Source of the DNA: Thermodesulfobacterium sp.
GTDB lineage: Bacteria; Desulfobacterota; Thermodesulfobacteria; Thermodesulfobacteriales; Thermodesulfobacteriaceae
Assembly: GCA_021163085.1 (NCBI GenBank)
Contig: JAGGXL010000065.1
Span: forward strand, 1 to 6,142
Direction: 5' to 3'
DNA length: 6,142 nt
Of this stretch, positions 1 through 5,363 are shown one piece after another. Both the position numbers and the translations under genes were made by a program. The number at the start of each line of letters is the position of its first letter. The first letter of the stretch is position 1. The notes below the pieces were generated by a model. It was given only the letters and a program-made list of their open reading frames with translations, made no database searches and was not told the origin of the DNA.

Positions 1-179
1 ATCCAGTGTATACTCCCAAAACACACCTTCCGGTATACGGTTTGGAAATTCTCAAAAAAGAACATCCTGACTTTGTTTTGGTATTTAGTTATGGATATCT
101 GTCTGAAATAAAAAACGAATTAAAAAAACTTTTTGAAATTGACGAGAAAAAAGTTCTTTCTTTGTTAGAGTTATCGTAG
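1..179 (+). CDS. C-terminal end of a probable sugar C-methyltransferase (5' end outside window)
   Basis: An open frame (first whole codon at 3) enters from the left edge and stops at TAG 177-179, leaving 58 residues. The visible protein contains THLPVYGLEIL followed by PDFVLVFSYGYLSEI. This resembles the C-terminal domain of NovU/TylC3-type SAM-dependent C-methyltransferases (the family that ends in an IPV...PDYVL...WN...EI pattern). In those enzymes the domain packs against the SAM domain and helps bind the nucleotide sugar, and the reaction adds a methyl carbon to a keto-deoxysugar. The catalytic SAM domain is not in the window, so this call rests on the tail alone. The nearby CDP-glucose synthase supports a sugar-modifying role, because the two kinds of gene often occur together in clusters for branched deoxysugars. 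The gene could instead be another protein with a similar Rossmann-like tail. The family call is moderately sure; the substrate is unknown. Confidence 0.55.
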   Translation, partial: PVYTPKTHLPVYGLEILKKEHPDFVLVFSYGYLSEIKNELKKLFEIDEKKVLSLLELS

Positions 180-216
180 AATCTGTATGTAATTTCTTGG
201 TTATAAACTACAACTT

Positions 217-257
217 GGTAAATTAAAAATCAAAATTTGATTTTTCTTAAATTTACC
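217..257 (+). terminator. AT-rich imperfect hairpin, possible terminator between the methyltransferase and the SpsF-like gene
   Basis: GGTAAATT (217-224) pairs with AATTTACC (250-257), and AAAAATCAAA (225-234) pairs with TTTGATTTTT (236-245). This gives 18 paired positions, with a four-base bulge (CTTA, 246-249) on the right arm and almost no loop, so a few inner pairs would open. It lies 38 bases after the upstream stop codon and 87 bases before the next start, where a terminator is expected. Against this, the stem is almost all A-T and no clean T tract follows it (CTGTCTTTAC comes next). It may be a weak terminator, an mRNA-end stabiliser or a chance product of AT-rich DNA. Apart from this hairpin and the ribosome binding site at 331-335, I see nothing clear in 180-344. 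Confidence 0.35.
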
Positions 258-344
258 CTGTCTTTACTTTAAACTTATCCTTTTTCTTTCCGATAAAAAG
301 TATAGGAGATTTAAAAAAATAAAAATTTGTAAGGAAAAAAGATT

Positions 345-1109
345 ATGAAAATTTTTGCCATAATTCAGGCACGAAAGAACTCCTTAAGATTTAAAAATAA
401 GGTTCTTTCACGACTTTGTGAACTTACAACCTTGGAACATGTCATTATTCGAACACTCAGGTGCAAGTTAGTCGATGTTACGGTGATTGCAACCACGGAG
501 AGAAAAGAAAACGATGAAATAGCCCAGATTGGTAAAAAATGGGGAATAGAGGTCTTCAGAGGAAGTGAAGAGCCCTTAACCCGTTTCTTTGAAGTTGCCC
601 GGATTTACAGGCCGGAACATGTCATTCGAATAAAAGCAGATTGCCCCGCATTAGATTCGGAGGTGGTTGAGATTGCCATTACCTCTCATCTTTTCAAAAA
701 TGCTCACTATACTACGAATACACTTCAGCGCACCTATCCGTTGGGCTATGATGTGGAAATTTTTTCTTATAAAGCCCTGGAATGGCTCTACCTCAATTCC
801 CTTCACCCTGTTGAAAGAGAACACATAAGTCTTAAATTTGAAAAGTTTTGTCCTTTTCCCGTTAATCACCTCAAGTGCAGGGAAAATTTTTCCGGGCTTC
901 GTCTGACCATTGATTACAAAGAGGACTACGAAGTTATGAAGGTTCTTTTTGAAAATCTATATTCCGAAACCCCCTTTTTTGGTTTTAAGAAGGTGAAGAA
1001 GTTCTTTAAGGAATGTCCCGAAATATTTAACCTGAATTTTCACATTTCACCAAATGCCGGGGTTTTGAAGGATTTTGCAAAATGTACTCAAAATTTAGAA
1101 CGGGAATAA
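345..1109 (+). CDS. SpsF-like cytidylyltransferase (CMP-sugar synthesis)
   Basis: A 254-residue protein of the CTP-transferase family that includes SpsF, NeuA and KdsB. These enzymes join CTP to a sugar acid or related sugar to give a CMP-sugar donor in the cytoplasm. Visible landmarks are IIQAR (6-10) with Ser13, Arg15 and Lys19 of the CTP-binding loop, FRGSEEPLTRF (71-81), KADCPALD (97-104, the metal-binding Asp region), NTLQRTYPLGYDVEIFS (125-141), EREH (157-160) and LTIDYKEDYE (188-197). The length is normal for the SpsF group. The nucleotide loop reads RFKNK where most SpsF proteins have RLPGK, so it is a diverged member and the exact sugar cannot be named. ATG 345 is the first start after an in-frame TAA (330-332) and has AAGGA (331-335) nine bases upstream. 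It is followed after 46 bases by rfbF and is probably cotranscribed with it. Confidence 0.82.
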   Translation: MKIFAIIQARKNSLRFKNKVLSRLCELTTLEHVIIRTLRCKLVDVTVIATTERKENDEIAQIGKKWGIEVFRGSEEPLTRFFEVARIYRPEHVIRIKADCPALDSEVVEIAITSHLFKNAHYTTNTLQRTYPLGYDVEIFSYKALEWLYLNSLHPVEREHISLKFEKFCPFPVNHLKCRENFSGLRLTIDYKEDYEVMKVLFENLYSETPFFGFKKVKKFFKECPEIFNLNFHISPNAGVLKDFAKCTQNLERE

Positions 1110-1144
1110 AAATTGCTTAAAAATTTTAAAAAATAAAAGGAAAC

Positions 1145-1150
1145 AGGTGA
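1145..1150 (+). promoter_or_regulatory. Ribosome binding site that favours ATG 1156 for rfbF
   Basis: AGGTGA lies five bases before ATG 1156. A GTG at 1147 in the same frame, with AAGGA at 1137-1141, could also initiate and would add three residues. ATG 1156 is preferred because the protein then begins MKVVILAGG, exactly where the RfbF family begins. Confidence 0.6.
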
Positions 1151-1155
1151 TAAAA

Positions 1156-1932
1156 ATGAAAGTAGTAATACTTGCAGGAGGATTTGGAACAAGGCTTAGC
1201 GAAGAAACTCATCTTAAACCTAAGCCGATGGTAGAAATAGGAGGAAAGCCGATTCTGTGGCATATTATGAAGATTTATTCTGCTTATGGATTTAATGAAT
1301 TTATTATATGTCTCGGTTACAAAGGGTATATGATTAAAGAATTTTTTGCAAATTACTTTCTTTACATGGCAGATGTAACAATTGATCTCACAAACAACAA
1401 TATAGAGGTGCACAACGCAAAAGCAGAGCCCTGGAAGGTAACTCTGGTTGATACAGGACTTTATACTCAAACAGGTGGAAGAATAAAAAGAATTCAGCCT
1501 TACATAGGAAATGAAACTTTTATGTTAACCTATGGAGACGGGGTTGCAGATGTGAATGTAAAAGAACTTTTAGAATTTCACGAAAGACACGGTAAGTACG
1601 CTACGGTTACCGCTGTTCAACCACCGGGAAGATTTGGAGGATTAATATTAAATGGAGGAGAAAAGGTACTTGCTTTCAAAGAAAAACCAAAAGGAGATGG
1701 TGCCTGGATTAATGGAGGTTTTTTTGTGCTTGAACCAGAAATTTTTGATTACATAGAAGGAGACGATACTCCTTGGGAAAGAGAACCTCTTGAAGCACTT
1801 GCTAAAGAAGGACAATTGATGGCATATAAACATAGAAGATTTTGGCAATGTATGGATACATTAAGAGATAAAAATTATCTGGAAAAACTTTGGAATTCTG
1901 GAAAAGCTCCCTGGAAAGTTTGGAAAGATTAA
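1156..1932 (+). CDS. rfbF: Glucose-1-phosphate cytidylyltransferase (CDP-glucose synthase)
   Basis: A 258-residue enzyme that makes CDP-glucose from CTP and glucose-1-phosphate (EC 2.7.7.33). This is the first committed step toward CDP-linked 6-deoxy and 3,6-dideoxy sugars such as paratose, tyvelose and abequose. The match is near full length (the enteric enzyme is about 257 residues). It includes the nucleotide signature LAGGFGTRLSEET (6-18), KPKPMVEIGGKPILWHI (21-37), VTLVDTG (95-101), TYGDGVADV (125-133, metal-binding Asp region), PPGRFG (156-161), EKPKGDGAWINGGFFVLEP (176-194) and FWQCMDTLRDK (229-239). The Cys at 231 replaces the Pro usually found in the FWQPMDTLRDK motif, which is a minor change. 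The partner dehydratase RfbG is not in the window and may lie to the left. It appears to be the last gene of the plus-strand run, since the next gene faces it and overlaps its stop codon. Confidence 0.95.
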   Translation: MKVVILAGGFGTRLSEETHLKPKPMVEIGGKPILWHIMKIYSAYGFNEFIICLGYKGYMIKEFFANYFLYMADVTIDLTNNNIEVHNAKAEPWKVTLVDTGLYTQTGGRIKRIQPYIGNETFMLTYGDGVADVNVKELLEFHERHGKYATVTAVQPPGRFGGLILNGGEKVLAFKEKPKGDGAWINGGFFVLEPEIFDYIEGDDTPWEREPLEALAKEGQLMAYKHRRFWQCMDTLRDKNYLEKLWNSGKAPWKVWKD

Positions 1933-3107
1933 TTTTTTTCTTTGTATCCTTTTCCAGCCCAACCTTCTTCAAAAATGGGCCTGTTGATTTCGTCAAGAAT
2001 GAAGAGCATTTTTTGGTGAAGGTCGCTTAATTCCCTCTGAAGTTTTTCTTTCTTTTCCTTATGACCATCCGATGTGGTTTTTACCTCTTGCTTTAAAGCC
2101 TGATACCGTTTACATAATTCTTTTGCAAGGTAAACACTTATTCTGACTTGTTTAGCTACTAAGGGATCGTCAATAAGGTCCGCCATGTGTAAAATAATTT
2201 CCCAGCCCTCATCGGGACGGGGATTTCTGGTATAAACTCCTATTCTTGAAGAGATCATTTCAAACAGAAACCTATCCCAGAGATTATAGCCGTGGTACTT
2301 GAAAAAGAGGGGCTTAAACTTTTCAGGAAACAGTTGAAGATCAAACAACTTTTTAAGTTCTTTTACGAAAAGAAAATACCTCCAGCCTATGTTTTCTTTT
2401 TCCCATCTTTCAGCGTCTTCCGTAGTTTGAGGTTCTATAGGCTCTGCTACAGGATAGTCAATTACTATAGCGGGAAAATAGTAAGTAAAATAAAGAATTA
2501 AAAGTACATGAGGAAAGGCTGTTTTAATAAATTCCGGATAATAAGGACAGTTTTTTTGAATGGTTAATCTATTCAGACTATCCAGGTACTTTTCAACCAG
2601 TTCCTTACCACAGATTACAGAAGTAAACCAGCCTACAAACTGAGCAAATCCCATCAAGTTAAAAAATTCTATCACGGTTCCATAATAAATTTTGTAGCTG
2701 TGAGGCGTTAAACCGCTGTGTCCTGCATGAATAACGGCACAATTCTCAGCTTCTTTAGAATTTAGCACCTTCCACACGATAGGAAGTGCATCTTTCAACA
2801 AAATGTCGTCATCCCCCCAGACCCACACAAACTCCGCTTCTACTTTTTTTAAAACTTCCTCTGGTATGGGTAGCCATTCTTCTACGCTACACCATTTTGG
2901 ATATCTGTAGGTTACTAAGAAGGGATATTCTTCTTTGAGATTCTTTAATACCTTAGGAGTTTCGTCTGAAGAGTGGTTGTCAATTACGAAAATGACTATA
3001 TCTCTTTCTATACCAAACTTTTTAACCTCTTCGGCTATTCTTCTCACGCAAATTTCAAGTTTTTTTGCTCTGTTCCAGGTTCTTATCTGAAACCTCAGTT
3101 TTTTCAT
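1929..3107 (-). CDS. GT2-type glycosyltransferase with a helical C-terminal extension
   Basis: A 392-residue protein with a GT-A (family 2-like) nucleotide-sugar-binding half. The N-terminal strand RFQIRTWNRAKKLE (5-18) matches the usual start of these enzymes. VIDNHSSDET (41-50) is the first acidic nucleotide-binding motif, and WGDDDILLKDA (97-107) holds the DxD-type metal site. These enzymes transfer a sugar from a nucleotide donor, probably here to a growing surface glycan. Residues 140-320 do not match anything I can name. Residues about 325-375 are rich in Lys, Glu and Leu and look like a long helix or coiled coil. No signal peptide or clear membrane span is seen (the stretch FPHVLLILYFTYYFPAIVI at 198-216 is hydrophobic but probably part of the fold), so it likely acts on the cytoplasmic face. 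ATG 3107 was chosen over GTG 3131 because AGGAGG precedes it at proper spacing and MKKLRFQI fits the fold start. The donor and acceptor are unknown. Confidence 0.78.
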   Translation of the reverse strand: MKKLRFQIRTWNRAKKLEICVRRIAEEVKKFGIERDIVIFVIDNHSSDETPKVLKNLKEEYPFLVTYRYPKWCSVEEWLPIPEEVLKKVEAEFVWVWGDDDILLKDALPIVWKVLNSKEAENCAVIHAGHSGLTPHSYKIYYGTVIEFFNLMGFAQFVGWFTSVICGKELVEKYLDSLNRLTIQKNCPYYPEFIKTAFPHVLLILYFTYYFPAIVIDYPVAEPIEPQTTEDAERWEKENIGWRYFLFVKELKKLFDLQLFPEKFKPLFFKYHGYNLWDRFLFEMISSRIGVYTRNPRPDEGWEIILHMADLIDDPLVAKQVRISVYLAKELCKRYQALKQEVKTTSDGHKEKKEKLQRELSDLHQKMLFILDEINRPIFEEGWAGKGYKEKN

Positions 3108-5266
3108 TATTTTTTCTCCTCCTTTCCCCACATAATTTCTACTGCTGAATACTGAATAGTTCTTCTTATTACCTCTTCCCAGTTATACTCGGTTTTTCCT
3201 TTAGCTGCCAGGGCACATTGAAAATTTCCCAGAATTCTTGCATTAAGAGACAGACTCTTGAAAGCATCCAAAACGATTGCCTGAGCAATTATTCTGGGTA
3301 GTAGTATCCTTCCCAATTTTTTATCCCTCAACTCCACCTCTTTAATTGAGGCTCCCTCGAGAATGGTTCCAGGAAGTATAGGTTCCGTAAATATAACGAC
3401 TTCTGAAAAACCGGCCTTTTTTAAAGCGTAAAACAGAGTCCAGGGTTTCCAGCGGGTTAGATGATTGGGAGGATAATTCCCGTACCACCACTTATATTTT
3501 TTGTAGCTGAATGCTTGATGTTCAAACTTAAAATGAGCCGGAAAACTTATACAAAGAATTCCCCCTTCCTTAAGGAGCTCAAATGCCTCTTTTAGAAACT
3601 TCATTGGCTCTTCTACATGTTCAAGAACTTCAAAAGCAGTGATAACCTTATAGGGACCTTTAAAATCTTCAGGAAGCTCCTTAAAACTTAAAGCCTGCAC
3701 CACATTAAGACCAAATTTTCCCCTCGCAATTCTTACAGCCTCTCCCGAGGCTTCCATCCCATAGGCATTAAATCCGAGTTTTTCAGCAATTAAAAGAAAA
3801 TAACCGGTGCTACATCCCACATCCAAAAGTTTCTCTTTTTCTTTATTTTTAATTACCCGGAGCAGAGGTAAAAATACATTTATTCTGGGAAGTTTTTTCC
3901 ACCCCTTTACAACCTCTTCTTTTTCTGCCTTTTCTAACTCCACATGGCTTTTATATCCGGCTCCGGGATCAAACTGGAGTAGGTCTCCATATCCTTCTTT
4001 ATAGGCTGTTTCATAATTCATTGCTTTCAGAGGATAACCAAACTGAAGACCACAGGAGGGACATTCAAAAATTCTTCTTTGATTAATTATTTCAAAGATA
4101 CTGAAGTGTCCGGCATAGTCACAAACAGGACATTTTTCAGGTCTGGGATAGTTTTTCTCACAGGCAAGCTCTGCGTCCTTCAGGGCAAAGTAAATTACCT
4201 TAGGAGGAATGCTTTCCAGACAGGGGCTGTAAAACTGGTGTTTAATTTTGGCCTCCCTGCACGGTTCGTTTATGGCGTGTATTCTGCAGGGTGATTTACA
4301 GGTCTGTCCCGTGTAATTTGGACGAACCGGGATGACCGTAGGGTATGTCTCGCATCTCAGCTCCGGCTCAATAGCTCCTGAAATTAAAACTGCGGGTTTT
4401 TTGAGCCCTCCTGCAATGTGAAGTGTGGCGGTGTCCGCAGTGATCACCGCGTCAGATAGATAAACTGCTGCAACGAGGTAGCGTATGTCCTTCATTAAGT
4501 AGGAAAGATTGGCAGCCTTTATTCCGTAAACATCGAGGGCTATCTCTACAGTTATGTCTTCTTCTGGCAGACTACAAATAATAGGTGTGTATTCTTCCCA
4601 GATTAAATCTTCTATATCTTTTAGAAGCTTTGGAGGTAAAGTTCTGTGAATAGATGAGGCAAGATAGTGAAAAAGAAGCACTTTATTTTTACCTGAAAGC
4701 TTTTTTATCTCCTCAAAAACAGGTTTTAATTCTTCAACTACTGAAGGATCTACATAAACATCTGGGGTTTCATCTTCTGCAAAATAAAGCCTGAATTTCC
4801 AGAGAAACCACTTTACCATGTTTAAATTGTCAAAAGCTGGAGTATTAACCATTTCAACTGCCTTAATCATATAATCAGCTTTAACTATCTTTTTTATTGG
4901 TGCGGGGTGAGGAAGAAGTTCATCTATATAAGAAAGATTTTCAAGCACTGGTCGGGCTCTACCTGAAACAGCTACCCAGAGCTTGCATTCAGGATACCTC
5001 CTCTTAACCTCACGCAGGGCAACCGTTGAACAGAGAACATCTCCAATTGCACCCTGCATAAAAACAAAAAGAGTTTTGCCATTTAAGTCCTCTCCATCAT
5101 AAAAGGGAGGAAGCACTGTGTTTGTTTTTTCAAATTTAGCCTGAATTTCTTTGGGAAGAAGAGCAAAAACATCATTAGCAAAAAGAAGTTTTTCTTTTGG
5201 TTTTAAATTAAAATTATATCCATTGAAAGAAAACTTTAGTTTCTCTTTTGCCTTAACTGTTATCAT
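3107..5266 (-). CDS. GT9 glycosyltransferase - zinc ribbon - SAM methyltransferase fusion protein
   Basis: A 719-residue protein with several parts. Residues 1-62 are an unrecognised N-terminal extension. Residues about 64-365 form a GT9 (heptosyltransferase-like, GT-B) domain, with QGAIGDVLCST (71-81) as the family's N-terminal glycine/GD signature and ADTATLHIAGGLKKPAVLISG (277-297) as the donor-site motif. This part ends in a cysteine-rich stretch (Cys323, 327, 336, 349). A zinc ribbon follows (CPVC at 379-382, CPSCG at 402-406). Residues about 475-690 hold a class I SAM methyltransferase: LLDVGCSTGYF (480-490, SAM-binding motif I), an acidic residue at the end of strand 2 (GMEAS, 503-507), AFEVLEHVEEP (544-554) and GGILCISFP (568-576). 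One inferred role is to add a sugar and methylate the same glycan. No signal peptide or membrane span is seen. The frame is unbroken across all domains. ATG 5266 has AGGAG eight bases upstream. It is the first gene of a two-gene operon with the GT2 gene. Confidence 0.85.
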   Translation of the reverse strand: MITVKAKEKLKFSFNGYNFNLKPKEKLLFANDVFALLPKEIQAKFEKTNTVLPPFYDGEDLNGKTLFVFMQGAIGDVLCSTVALREVKRRYPECKLWVAVSGRARPVLENLSYIDELLPHPAPIKKIVKADYMIKAVEMVNTPAFDNLNMVKWFLWKFRLYFAEDETPDVYVDPSVVEELKPVFEEIKKLSGKNKVLLFHYLASSIHRTLPPKLLKDIEDLIWEEYTPIICSLPEEDITVEIALDVYGIKAANLSYLMKDIRYLVAAVYLSDAVITADTATLHIAGGLKKPAVLISGAIEPELRCETYPTVIPVRPNYTGQTCKSPCRIHAINEPCREAKIKHQFYSPCLESIPPKVIYFALKDAELACEKNYPRPEKCPVCDYAGHFSIFEIINQRRIFECPSCGLQFGYPLKAMNYETAYKEGYGDLLQFDPGAGYKSHVELEKAEKEEVVKGWKKLPRINVFLPLLRVIKNKEKEKLLDVGCSTGYFLLIAEKLGFNAYGMEASGEAVRIARGKFGLNVVQALSFKELPEDFKGPYKVITAFEVLEHVEEPMKFLKEAFELLKEGGILCISFPAHFKFEHQAFSYKKYKWWYGNYPPNHLTRWKPWTLFYALKKAGFSEVVIFTEPILPGTILEGASIKEVELRDKKLGRILLPRIIAQAIVLDAFKSLSLNARILGNFQCALAAKGKTEYNWEEVIRRTIQYSAVEIMWGKEEKK
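3118..3123 (-). promoter_or_regulatory. Ribosome binding site of the GT2 gene, inside the fusion gene
   Basis: On the minus strand AGGAGG (3123 to 3118) sits ten bases before ATG 3107. It lies inside the last codons of the upstream gene, whose TAA shares its final A with this ATG (TAATG, 3109 to 3105). This fixes the GT2 start and suggests translational coupling of the two genes. Confidence 0.75.
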
Positions 5267-5293
5267 TTGTTCTTCTCCTTTCCAAATAGTTTA

Positions 5294-5322
5294 TTGACTT
5301 TTGCTTAGTTTAAATTTATAAT
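5294..5322 (+). promoter_or_regulatory. Near-consensus sigma-70 promoter for the HAD gene
   Basis: TTGACT (5294-5299) and a perfect TATAAT (5317-5322) are separated by 17 bases. A transcript would begin near 5329-5330, giving a leader of about 35 bases before ATG 5364. Confidence 0.75.
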
Positions 5323-5335
5323 CTATAAAAATCAA
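5307..5335 (-). promoter_or_regulatory. Possible weak promoter for the fusion-gene operon
   Basis: On the minus strand TTGATT (5335 to 5330) and TAAACT (5312 to 5307) are 17 bases apart, each matching consensus at four of six positions. A start near 5300 would leave a leader of about 34 bases. The site overlaps the stronger plus-strand promoter, so the two operons might compete for polymerase. In DNA this AT-rich a match of this quality can occur by chance. Confidence 0.3.
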
Positions 5336-5363
5336 CAATTTTAAGCATTTAAAAGCAAAATTT

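Noticed and set aside
258..330. Possible promoter in front of the SpsF-like gene
   Set aside because: I tried several -35/-10 pairs in this AT-rich stretch (for example TTAAAC with GATAAA) and none had both good hexamers and normal spacing.
651..869. Minus-strand open frame of 72 codons inside the SpsF-like gene
   Set aside because: It is a shadow of a well-supported gene, with no ribosome binding site or recognisable protein.
1126..1470. Minus-strand open frame of 114 codons opposite the start of rfbF
   Set aside because: The protein is Cys/His/Phe-rich with no family resemblance, as expected from reading a real gene backwards; rfbF is certain.
1898..1957. Nine-base inverted repeat CTGGAAAAG (1898-1906) / CTTTTCCAG (1949-1957) across the convergent junction, considered as a bidirectional terminator
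   Set aside because: The loop would be 42 bases and the T run lies inside it rather than after the stem. The left arm is one of several similar CTGGAAA stretches that come from coding repeats in the end of rfbF.
1802..1996. Minus-strand open frame spanning the rfbF/GT2 junction
   Set aside because: It overlaps two supported genes, has no supporting start signal, and its composition is low complexity.
2292..2501. Plus-strand open frame within the GT2 gene
   Set aside because: It is antisense to a supported gene, with no domain signal and no ribosome binding site noticed.
3129..3131. GTG start for the GT2 gene, eight codons upstream of ATG 3107
   Set aside because: It would place the strong AGGAGG site inside the reading frame and add residues that are just a translated ribosome binding site.
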